From NCBI GenBank assembly GCA_963824085.1, contig CAWGNT010000013.1:296655-360654 (forward strand): DNA of 64,000 nucleotides, written 5' to 3'. Positions 42,565 through 51,300 of this stretch are shown here, piece by piece. Position numbers and translations under genes: made by a program. The stretch is from JARRNE01 sp963824085 (GTDB lineage: Bacteria > Pseudomonadota > Gammaproteobacteria > Chromatiales > Chromatiaceae). The notes under the pieces are model-generated. The model was not told the DNA's origin. It did not search any database and saw only the letters and a program-made list of their open reading frames with translations. Numbering within the stretch: position 1 is the first letter of the stretch; each line of letters begins with the position of its first letter.

Positions 42565-44295
42565 TCAGTAAACGTCGTGCATCGTGTTGTAGACGTTGAA
42601 CTTGCCCGTGGGGGTGATGAGGCGGTCATCCTTGATGACCTTTTTGACCTTCAGGGTCTTGTCGTCGATCACCACCAGGGCGGACTCTTGGCTCTTGCCG
42701 TTCCAGACGGAGAACCACACTTCGTCGCCCGCCTTGTTGAACTCGGGCTGCACCACCCGCTGGGGCCCTTCGCCCAGGTCCGCCCACTCGGCGATCGGGA
42801 GTACCTGGAAGCCTTTGTCGAGATCGGCGATCTGGAACACGGCCACGGACTGGCTGATCTTGGTGTCCGGGTTCAACGCAGTGTCCACGTAGAGGTGCTT
42901 GGATTTCGGGTGGGTCTTGATGAAGAGCGAGCCGCCGCCTTGGCCCTTCAGGGTGCGCACCACCTTCCAGGCATTCTTGGGGTGCTTCGCCGGGTCGGTG
43001 CCGATCACAGCGATCTTGTCGTCGCCCAGGTCGCCGGTGGCCCACACCGGCCCGTACTTGGGGTCGATGAAGTTGGCGCCGCGCCCGGGGTGCGGGATGG
43101 TCCCGACGTCGACCAGGGCCGCCAGCTTGTCGGTCTTGGAGTCGATCACCGCAATCTTGTTGGACTTGTTGGCGGCGGTCATGAAGTAGCGCTGGGTCGA
43201 GTCCCAGCCGCCGTCATGCAGGAACCGGGCGGCGCTGATGTCGGTCATCTTGACATCATGCAGGTCATCGTAGTCCACCATCAGCACATGGCCGGTCTCC
43301 TTGACGTTGACGATGAACTCCGGACGCTCGTGGGAGGCCACGATGGCGGCCACGCGCGCCTCACGAAGGAACTCCTGGGTATCGACCGTCATGCCGCTGG
43401 TGGAAACGATCTTGAGCGGCTCCAGGGTATCGCCCTTCATGATCACGAACTGGGGCGGCCAGTAGGTGCCGGCGATGGCGTACTTGTCCTCCGTCCCTTT
43501 GTATTTGGAGCTCTCTACCGAGCGTGCCTCCATGCCGGTCTTGATCTCCGCCACGGTCTGCGGCGGGTCCATCCACAGATCGATGAGGTTCACCTTGGCG
43601 TCGCGGCCAATAACGTAGATGTAGCGGCCTGACGCCGAGAGGCGCGAGATGTGCACCGCGTAGCCGGTGGGGATGGTGGTCACGATCTGTTTGCTGTCCC
43701 CGTCGATCAGCGCGATCTGGCCGGCGTCGCGCAGGGTGACCGAGAACAGGTTGCCGAGGTTCAGCTTGTTCATCTGCTTGGTCGGCCGCTTCTCCGGCGG
43801 CACCAGCACCTTCCAGGTCTCCTTCATCTCCTTCATGCCAAACTCAGGCGGCTGCGGCGGCTCGTGCTGGAGGTAGCGCGCCATGATGTCGATCTGCTCC
43901 GGGGTTAGCTCACCGGAGGTTCCCCAGTTCGGCATGCCCATGGGGGAGCCGTAATTGATGAACGCCTTGAGGTAGTCGCTCCCGAGCGGGCGCGTCTTGT
44001 CGGTGGTCAGCGGCTTGCCGGTCGCGCCCTTGCGCAGAACACCGTGGCAGCCGGCGCAGCGCTGGAAGAAGATGCGCTTGGCCTGGTCGAACTCGGCCTT
44101 GGTCATCGGCGGGCCTTCCGTCGCGATCCTATCCTGGGCCTCGGCCGGCTTGGTGGCGATCGGGGCGCCCTCGTAGGCCATGTCCGACTTGCCGACCCCG
44201 GGGTGCCCGCTATCGGCCGCCCATGCGGTGTGCATGGCCAGGGCGAGGGCCGAGACGGTCAGCACGCCGCCGGTGTGTTGGAGATGGAAACGCAT
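42565..44295 (-). CDS. nirS: NirS, cytochrome cd1 nitrite reductase
   Basis: A 576-aa periplasmic enzyme reducing nitrite to NO. Signal peptide MRFHLQHTGGVLTVSALALA, haem c motif CAGCH (Cys80, Cys83, His84), then an eight-bladed propeller for haem d1. Typical blocks are YVIGRDAKVNLIDLW, EVKTG/EIKTGMEARSVE, DYDDLHDVKMTDI, AARFLHDGGWDSTQRYF, GRGANF and HPKSKHLYVDTALNPD. The end TPTGKFNVYNTMHDVY is diagnostic. GGAGG precedes the ATG. It is intact and first in nirS-E-C-F-G-H-DL-J, with its own FNR/DNR box. Confidence 0.97.
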   Translation of the reverse strand: MRFHLQHTGGVLTVSALALAMHTAWAADSGHPGVGKSDMAYEGAPIATKPAEAQDRIATEGPPMTKAEFDQAKRIFFQRCAGCHGVLRKGATGKPLTTDKTRPLGSDYLKAFINYGSPMGMPNWGTSGELTPEQIDIMARYLQHEPPQPPEFGMKEMKETWKVLVPPEKRPTKQMNKLNLGNLFSVTLRDAGQIALIDGDSKQIVTTIPTGYAVHISRLSASGRYIYVIGRDAKVNLIDLWMDPPQTVAEIKTGMEARSVESSKYKGTEDKYAIAGTYWPPQFVIMKGDTLEPLKIVSTSGMTVDTQEFLREARVAAIVASHERPEFIVNVKETGHVLMVDYDDLHDVKMTDISAARFLHDGGWDSTQRYFMTAANKSNKIAVIDSKTDKLAALVDVGTIPHPGRGANFIDPKYGPVWATGDLGDDKIAVIGTDPAKHPKNAWKVVRTLKGQGGGSLFIKTHPKSKHLYVDTALNPDTKISQSVAVFQIADLDKGFQVLPIAEWADLGEGPQRVVQPEFNKAGDEVWFSVWNGKSQESALVVIDDKTLKVKKVIKDDRLITPTGKFNVYNTMHDVY

Positions 44296-44389
44296 CGTCA
44301 GATTCCTCCGTCAGTCTCTGAAAGCCCCGGGGGGCTGGCGTCGGTGGTCGCGGCAGGATCCAAGCTACGGGGCGCGCAAAGCCCCCGCT

Positions 44390-44403
44390 TTGACCAAGGT
44401 CAA
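44390..44403 (-). promoter_or_regulatory. FNR/DNR box of nirS
   Basis: Half-sites TTGAC and GTCAA around CAAG, centred 101 bp before the nirS ATG. The class II start would be near 44355 with a TAGCTT -10 (about 44368-44363, minus). It overlaps the last bases of nirI. Confidence 0.85.
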
Positions 44404-45974
44404 ACGCGAAATTTTGCGCCCCCGCTGGGGGTTCGCGGCGCCGGACCATTGGGCGACTGCGGCAGGCCGTCCGACGGCGCGGTCCCCAGCCTGGCCTTGC
44501 GCTCCCGCTTGTTGCGCTTGTCGACGAGCGGGGGGCACCTGTGATCGTTCCAATAGGTCACCTGGCAGTCGAGGCAGTAGTGGCACTCGAGGTCATTGAT
44601 CTCGCCGGTGGGGCGGATGGCACGCACTTCGCACTCTTGGGCGCAAATCTGACAGGGACGTCCGCACTCGCGGCGGCGACGCAGCCAGTCGAAGATCCGG
44701 AACCGCCCGGGAAAGGTCAGGGCCGCCCCGAGCGGGCAGAGGTAACGGCAGAAGAACTTCCGAATAAAGAGCCCGACTAGGAGGAGGCCGGCGGCATAGA
44801 CCACGAACGGCCAGGCACGGTCGAAGTGCAGGGTGGTCACGGTCTTGAAGGGCTCAATCTCTGCGAAGCGCTCGGCCTCGCCGAGGGACTGCAGGGATAT
44901 CCCGAAGAGAGCGATCAGGATCAGATACTTGAGCGCAAGCATGCGTTCATGAAGCATTCCCGGCAGCTCCATCGCGGGGACGCGTAGTCGTGCTCCGAGT
45001 CGAAACAGAAGCTCCTGCAGGGCGCCGAACGGACACAGCCAGCCGCAGTACACCCCCCGTCCCCACAGGAGGAGGGTCATGGCGACGAAGGACCAGAGTA
45101 AGAAGAGCACCGGGTCCAGGAGGAAGCCTTGCCAGCTGAAGCCGCCGATCAAGGCTCCGATGAAGGTCAGCACGTTCACCACTGAGAGCTGTCCCATGGC
45201 AAGCCAGCCGATGATGACGAGGGTGTAGATCAGAAAGAGCGTGCGCAGGCGATTGAGCAGCCTGGGGCGGCGGGTCAACCAGTCCTGAAACAGCAAGATC
45301 ATCAGGAGGGTGCCGAGTCCAAGGGCGGTTGCAACCATCTGCACGAGCCGTTCTCGCCATGCCTGTTGCCAAAGCGGCTCGGGGGGCGGCAGAGCAGCAA
45401 ACTGCAGCTTACCCGCGTCGGTCTTGTGCAGCAGGCCGGCGACCTGGGCCACCCGATGGATGGATTGGATGACGGAGGCGTTGATCACCATGGTCGTGAT
45501 GGTGGCGCCGGTGATGCCGTCGATTACGACCCGTCCCGGCTTGTCGTTCCCGCCGATCCGGATTTCGTCCGCGACGGGAATGTCCGCGTACTGGGCCGTG
45601 AAGCGATGGAGATCGCCCTCAGAGACCCCCACCACCAGGATCGGCTCCTGGTGCTCGATGATCTCGACCCCGCGTATGCGGCCGTCGCGGTCGAAGCCGA
45701 CGAGGCAATTGACCGGTTTTCCGGAATAGGCAGGGATCGGCTTGACCTGGTTGGTGAGTAGTGCATAGCCCACGGCGGTGCTTCCATGCTGGACGATTGC
45801 ATAAGGCGGATCACCGGCCTTTGTCTCCAGCCGGTCGGCGGTCGGAAACAGGGCGCGCAGCTGGGGCAGCAGCATGCGAAGATCAGCTGCGTGCGAGAGT
45901 CCGGCCAGGACGAGGAGGAGGAGACCGAGGAGTAGTGCCGTACATGTCCGCGGCCAATAGGAAGATGTGGGCAT
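44400..45974 (-). CDS. nirI: NirI/NosR-family membrane Fe-S flavoprotein
   Basis: A 524-aa membrane protein: signal peptide, periplasmic FMN-binding domain (about 60-165; attachment-type motif DGITGATITTMVIN), five or six helices, two CxxxCP loops (CGWLCPFGALQ, CRYLCPLGAAL) and C-terminal ferredoxin-like cysteines (CGRPCQICAQEC; CHYCLDC). NosR serves N2O reductase and NirI is needed for nirS expression or activity. It is shorter than NosR (about 700 aa) and lies directly before nirS with no nosZ in view, so NirI is preferred. Own FNR/DNR box at 46034. The last 30 residues are low-complexity. Confidence 0.85.
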   Translation of the reverse strand: MPTSSYWPRTCTALLLGLLLLVLAGLSHAADLRMLLPQLRALFPTADRLETKAGDPPYAIVQHGSTAVGYALLTNQVKPIPAYSGKPVNCLVGFDRDGRIRGVEIIEHQEPILVVGVSEGDLHRFTAQYADIPVADEIRIGGNDKPGRVVIDGITGATITTMVINASVIQSIHRVAQVAGLLHKTDAGKLQFAALPPPEPLWQQAWRERLVQMVATALGLGTLLMILLFQDWLTRRPRLLNRLRTLFLIYTLVIIGWLAMGQLSVVNVLTFIGALIGGFSWQGFLLDPVLFLLWSFVAMTLLLWGRGVYCGWLCPFGALQELLFRLGARLRVPAMELPGMLHERMLALKYLILIALFGISLQSLGEAERFAEIEPFKTVTTLHFDRAWPFVVYAAGLLLVGLFIRKFFCRYLCPLGAALTFPGRFRIFDWLRRRRECGRPCQICAQECEVRAIRPTGEINDLECHYCLDCQVTYWNDHRCPPLVDKRNKRERKARLGTAPSDGLPQSPNGPAPRTPSGGAKFRV

Positions 45975-46033
45975 AGGGTCAGGAGCTCACCGAGACTCCT
46001 CCTGACCCTAGTGTCCACCCGGTTCCAGCCACC

Positions 46034-46047
46034 TTGACTCGGGTCAA
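46034..46047 (-). promoter_or_regulatory. FNR/DNR box of nirI
   Basis: Half-sites TTGAC and GTCAA around TCGG, centred 67 bp before the nirI ATG. Flanks (CACC before and ACGC after) resemble those of the norC site, so the two boxes may share ancestry. Confidence 0.82.
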
Positions 46048-46164
46048 ACGCCGAGCCGGCTTCCAACCGAATACAGAGTCGACTGTCTCGCGATCGGTCC
46101 CGGCAACGGGACCGGTCTTGGGTGCCGCCGCCCCTGGCGGGGCGGCTGCCGGGCTAGCTTCGGC

Positions 46165-46638
46165 TCAGGCCCCAAGCAGGCTGCACAGCATCCAGGCATC
46201 CTTCCCGTGTACCTGCATCCGCTGCCTCAGCAGATCGGCCGTCAGCTCGTCATGGGCCTGATCCACCAGCGGAAAGACGGAGCGGGCCGTGCGCACGACC
46301 GTTTCCGGAACGGCAACGAGGCGCCGGATCATCTCCTCTGCGTCGGGGCTGTCATCTTCTTCCTCTATATCCGTCAGTCCGGCGTAGGCGCGGTAGGAGC
46401 AGGGCGCTGGATGCCCAAGGGCACGGATACACTCGGCAATCAGGTCGACGGCCATGGCGAGCTCCGTGTACTCCTGCCCCAACATCAGTTTGCCAAGGCA
46501 ATATATTCTTGTATCGGCGCGTCCGACTTCATAGGCTTGGACATGGGAAGCCGTCGGCGCCCGCTTTGCTAGGTCATCAAGATAGGAATCCGCCCATCGA
46601 ATGAGCAGCGAACGCCGTTTTTCTCCTCGTGTACTCAC
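46165..46638 (-). CDS. Dps/ferritin-like protein
   Basis: A 157-aa helical protein resembling Dps-type ferritins in layout: YCLGKLMLGQEYTELAMAVDLIAECIRALG, an acidic DIEEEDDSPDAEEMIRRL and the long final helix HDELTADLLRQRMQVHGKDAWMLCSLL. The usual Dps ferroxidase residues (HW...D..E) are only partly recognisable, so iron oxidation is uncertain. GTG start at 46638; its first 38 bases overlap the start of the divergent PilZ gene, so one of the two starts may be too long. Confidence 0.7.
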   Translation of the reverse strand: MSTRGEKRRSLLIRWADSYLDDLAKRAPTASHVQAYEVGRADTRIYCLGKLMLGQEYTELAMAVDLIAECIRALGHPAPCSYRAYAGLTDIEEEDDSPDAEEMIRRLVAVPETVVRTARSVFPLVDQAHDELTADLLRQRMQVHGKDAWMLCSLLGA

Positions 46639-46984
46639 AGACCTTCACGTGGAAGTCATAAATGCCCGGGGCGAGCGCAACAATGCGCGTCTCTGCAATC
46701 TCTCCCTAGGGGGACTGCTCTTGCGCGGCGACGCGAACCTGCAGCAGCTCACTCGTCAACAGCAAACAACCCCGGGGTCGTCTTTCGCGCCTGTTGAGGT
46801 CGAGGTCCGACTCTCGCTTCCAGCCGGCAAAGACAACACTCCCGTGTCTCTGACCTGCCGTCACTTACATACGCGGCGGGTCGCGCATGACCTCTTCGAG
46901 CTGGGTTTCAAGATACTGGGGCAGAAGACGGACTCGCCCGAAGCGCTGGGCGAGTTTATTCGGGGCGCTGCAGTGGCGCGTTAG
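46601..46984 (+). CDS. PilZ-domain protein
   Basis: A 127-aa protein with the PilZ c-di-GMP-binding signature: basic N-terminal RRFSPR (RxxxR form) and LCNLSLGGLLLRG (D/NxSxxG form) followed by a beta barrel. It is probably a c-di-GMP receptor for surface or motility behaviour. ATG at 46601 gives the usual PilZ N-terminus. Divergently overlaps the Dps-like gene. Confidence 0.8.
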   Translation: MSSERRFSPRVLTDLHVEVINARGERNNARLCNLSLGGLLLRGDANLQQLTRQQQTTPGSSFAPVEVEVRLSLPAGKDNTPVSLTCRHLHTRRVAHDLFELGFKILGQKTDSPEALGEFIRGAAVAR

Positions 46985-47075
46985 CCGCAAGCAACGACGA
47001 GCTCGGGAGCCGGTCGGGTTTGCGCAACGGGATCAGGGCCGTGTGCGGCTATGGAAGCCGGCCACCGTATCTGTC

Positions 47076-47291
47076 TTACTGCCTTCTGAGCGCGATAAGA
47101 AGATCCAGCACGAGGTCTTTCTTGTCGTCATCCAGGCCGTCAAAGGTTACCGCGATATCCCAGGCGTCCTGGTCCAAGAAAAAGGTCGCTCCCATGTCGC
47201 GCACCTTGGTCTCCGCCTCGGCCTCCGTGCCGGCCGTGCCCACCGGGTGTACGACACCGCGGCTCGCATCGTGCGCGAGAATGTAGTACAT
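47076..47291 (-). CDS. Small hypothetical protein
   Basis: 71 aa, starting MYYILAHDASRGVVHPVGTAG, acidic, no cysteine, no signal peptide. GGGGAG lies 6 nt before the ATG. The sequence reads as two strands and two helices. No family recognised. It is followed by a convergent PilZ gene. Confidence 0.6.
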   Translation of the reverse strand: MYYILAHDASRGVVHPVGTAGTEAEAETKVRDMGATFFLDQDAWDIAVTFDGLDDDKKDLVLDLLIALRRQ

Positions 47292-47363
47292 GCCGGCTCC
47301 CCGCCGTCTTTCTCAGTGGTTCATTTCTGCCGTCGGTTGGGGAACTAGTTCCCCGTCCATGCG

Positions 47364-47768
47364 TCAGGGAAGCGCACGGAGCGGAATCGGCGATCGCGAC
47401 CGCCGGCCAGCCGGTTTTTTGGGTGCAAGGGCGGGTGGGAGCAATACGCTGAAGTGCTCGACCAGGTAGCGCAGCTCCGCTCGATAACCACTGGTTGTGT
47501 GGCAAATCACGTGGCTCTCGCCTCCTTCACAGAAGGTGATGACCTCTTTTCGCTCGGGATTCACGAAGATGCCGTGCCAGGACGCGTCCTGGTGCGTCGC
47601 GAAGCGATACCAGCCCTCCGACTCCCGGCACCGAGCGTCCTCGTAATGGGAGATGTCTCGTCCGAGGTAAAAGGCGCGTCGAATCTCATTGCCGCGCTCG
47701 TTTAGCCTGGCCACCTTACCGTATGGCCCGGGAGTCGGTGCTTTCGAGTGGGAAGCCGCATAGGACAT
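47364..47768 (-). CDS. Hypothetical protein
   Basis: 134 aa. A perfect AGGAGG 6 nt before the ATG at 47768 fixes the start. The middle region (WYRFATHQDASWHGIFVNPERKEVITFCEGGESHVIC) looks like a compact beta domain, and the C-terminal 25 residues are basic and Pro/Arg-rich. Two Cys in the FCEGG and VICHT segments. It is 72 bp upstream of the 71-aa gene and may be co-transcribed. No function recognised. Confidence 0.7.
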   Translation of the reverse strand: MSYAASHSKAPTPGPYGKVARLNERGNEIRRAFYLGRDISHYEDARCRESEGWYRFATHQDASWHGIFVNPERKEVITFCEGGESHVICHTTSGYRAELRYLVEHFSVLLPPALAPKKPAGRRSRSPIPLRALP

Positions 47769-48308
47769 CTTTGTCCTCCTCTCCTGACGATTTTTCCGCA
47801 GCCGACTATTCAACTAATGCCAGATCTCGACGTCAGCCCACCTTGCCTCCTGCCTGACCGGCAGTTGGGAGGGCGTGTAAGGGGCAGTCTTGCCCGCGCG
47901 GCGCGCAGTAACGCGGTTCGAGACCTGGCGTTCGCCACGCTCGTACGCGGTAGCAGCTTACGTACCACTGGCTTGATGTCTTTGAAGCAAAGGCGTTTTC
48001 ATGACCGACATCCGCCTGTGGCCGCCCGAAAGTGTCCCCATGGAGCGACAGCGATCCCGTGTATCCTTCCGTTAGTCGAAGCATCTAAACGCGTCCTCCC
48101 CCGTCTCTATTTGGAGACAGGTTAAAGTCGCAACGAGCTAGCAGGATGTAACCAACTGTTTAGTCAGTTGTTGTCTTCGGTGGCACTCGGCTCTGCGTAA
48201 GGATTTCTCTGGATGCCTCGGCTTGTGTGCTCGGGCGCGACTCGCTTTACGCCCTTGGTACCCCCGTCCTAGACTCCCCGCTGGATCACCGATGTGCCGG
48301 AGGTTGCC
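47769..48308. other. Intergenic region before the macroglobulin gene
   Basis: About 540 bp without a supported gene. It should carry divergent promoters; no FNR-type box is seen. Short open frames have no ribosome-binding site or family similarity. Confidence 0.4.
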
Positions 48309-51300
48309 ATGCGAGGTTTCGGGCGGGTCTTCTCTCTGCTGGTAATGTCTGGCCTGATTGCTCTCGTTGGATTTGGACCGCAACATGCGGAGGGCGCCGC
48401 GCGCAATCTCGTGGTCATAGAGGGCGCGGACTATCAGGGGAACGACTACGAGACTCGCAAGGACGTCGATCTGGAAGAGTGCAAGGCCGCCTGTATCGCG
48501 GACACAGGGTGCGAGGCATTCACCTACAACAGCAACGCCCGGCGGTGTTTCCTCAAGAGCACTTATGGCGACCTCCGCCCCTTTGCGGGCGCGGTCTCCG
48601 GGCATATCGTGGACGGCGGGATCAGCGCGGCTGATCGACGTGCCGCCCGACGTGCCGAGCTTCGATTCCTTCCCCGTGCGATTAGTGATGAGTCCCGGGA
48701 GCGTGCCCGTAGGCTTCTGCAGCGCAGCGCCGCGGCGTCGGGTTCGTTCGACGTTCTGATGGCCGACGCGGAGGCCGCCGCGCGGTCCGGGAACCCGGCA
48801 CGCGCGGCGGACCTTTATGCCACAGCGCTCAGGATTGCGCCCGAGAGCCCCTCCGTCTGGCTGCGGCTAGCCAAGGCCACGCGCATGATCCGGGCCGAGG
48901 CGTGGAAAGACCGACAGCGGCTGCGCAAGGAGGCGACGGCCGCGGCGGTTGCGGCCTACTTGCGGTCGGACTCGGCAGCAGAACGCGCTCGGGCGCTCGC
49001 GGTCCTTGGTCAAACCCTCGCCGACCGCGGTGTCTGGAGACCGGCAATCCGAGCCACTCGGGCGTCGCTCGCGCTCAACGAGGTCCCCTCCGTGCGCAAG
49101 GCGTACGACCGGCTGATCGCCGAGCACGGCTTTCGGATCAGCGGCCATCGGGTGGACTCCGATGCGGCGAGCCCCCGGATCTGCATCGAGCTCTCTGAAC
49201 CATTGCCCCGCAATCGACCGAACCTGGCGGACTTTGTCGCCGCGGACGGCGGGGCGAACCTGGCGGTGGAGGCGGAGACACAGCAGATTTGCATCGACGG
49301 TGTGGAGCACGGCAAGCGCTACCGCATCCTGGTACGGGCTGGGCTGCCCGCTGCCGACGGTGAGAAGCTCGCGAAGACTGTCGACCTCGATGTCTACGTG
49401 CGCGATCGTGCCCCATCGGTGCGCTTCCTCGGCCGCGCCTATGTCCTGCCGAAGGGCGGCGAGGCGTCGATCCCCATCGTGACCGTCAACTCGGAACGTA
49501 TCGAGGCGGAGGTCTATCGCGTCGGGGACCGGGGATTGGCTGGTATTGTCGCCGAGGGACCCTTTCTGAAGCAGCTCTCGCGCTACCAGGCCGACCAGCT
49601 CGCGGACCAGAAAGGCGAGAAGCTTTGGTCGGGCTCGATCGAGGTCAAGCCGCGGCTCAACCGCGAGGTGACCACGGCCGTCCCGGTAGGCGCCCTCATC
49701 AAAGAGCTCAAGCCCGGGGCCTACGTGATGACGGCGAGGCCACGAGAGGTCGTCGGCGGCGATTCCGACACCCTTGCTACCCAATGGTTTGTCGTTTCCG
49801 ATCTCGGATTGGCTGCCTTCTCTGGCAACGACGGACTCCACACCCTGTTACGCTCGCTTTCGACGGCCGGTCCGGTGGGCGGTGTCCGCTTGCGGTTGGT
49901 CGCCCGAAATGACGAGATCTTGGGCCGGGCGACCACAGATGCCGCCGGCTACGCGCGCTTCGAGCCCGGTCTGCTACGGGGCAAGGGTGGTAACGCCCCC
50001 GCGCTCTTGATCGCCGAGGGCCCGCACGGCGACTACGCCCTCCTCGATCTCGCGAAGGCTCCGTTCGATCTCACCGATCGCGGTGTCGTCGGACGCCCTG
50101 CCCCCAAGCCGCTGGACGTCTATCTGGTGTCGGAGCGTGGCATCTACCGACCCGGGGAGACGGTGCATCTGACCGCACTCCTGCGCGACGCGACGGCCAA
50201 CGCGGTAACGAATCTACCCCTAACGGTCATAGTCAAGCGGCCCGACGGTGTCGAGCAGAAACGGTTCCTTACCGCCGACGAGGGGCTCGGCGGGCACCAC
50301 GCCGCCCTGAAGCTGTTGCCGACCGCCATGCGGGGCACATGGCGTGCTGCGGTCCATACAGACCCCAAGGCGCCGGCCCTGGCGGAGGTGACCTTTGCGG
50401 TGGAGGACTTCCAGCCGGAAAGGCTGACCTTCGATCTCAAGAGCCCCGCTGCCTCGATTGATCCCGACAATCCACCGACCGTCGGGATCGACGCGCGGTT
50501 CCTCTACGGCGCCCCGGCCGTGAACCTCGCCGTCGAAGGCGAGACTGAGCTGAGGGGAGTGGACACATTGGCCGCTTTCCCGGGCTTCCGCTTCGGGCTC
50601 GCGGCCGACAAGGTGGAGCCGGTGCGCCGGCCCGTGCCGGGTGCGGTAACCGACGGGAGCGGAAAGGTGGAGGTCCCGGTGGAGCTGCCCGAGATGGTCC
50701 CAGTCAGCAAGCCGCGCGAGGCCGAGATCAACCTCAGGGTGGTGGATACCGGCGGCCGCCCGGTGGAGCGCTCCATCACCCTGCCGGTGCTGGACCGTCA
50801 AGGACGAATTGGCATAAAGCCCCTGTTCAAGGGTTCCGTGGACGAGGGCGGCAATGCGGGCTTCCAGGTAATCGCGCTGGGTCCGGACGGCGAGCGCCAG
50901 GCGCAGAGCGGGCTGACCTGGACCCTCTCAAAGGTCACTACCTCGTTTCAGTGGTACCAGGCGGACGGCTCTTGGGACTATGAGCCGGTCGTGACCCGGA
51001 AACGGGTCGCGAGCGGGACGGTCGCCGCCGGCGTCGTCGACCCGGGGCGCGTCGAGGTGCCAGTGGATTGGGGTGGTTACGAGCTCGAGCTGAGCGCGCC
51101 GGACGGCGAGCTCCTGCCGGCGAGCATGGGTTTCGAGGCCGGATGGTACGTGGCCCCCAGTGCGGTAAACACGCCAGACGTCTTGAAGGTCTCCCTGGAC
51201 AAGCCGCGCTACCGTATCGGTGAGATGGCTCGCGTGCGGGTCGAGCCGCGCTTTGCGGGCCTGGCGCTGGTCATGGTGATGGACGACCGGCTGGTCTCCA

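Noticed and set aside
44400..45974. Assignment as nosR of an N2O reductase cluster
   Set aside because: Too short for typical NosR, adjacent to nirS and no nosZ within the window; NirI fits better, though similarity alone does not exclude NosR.
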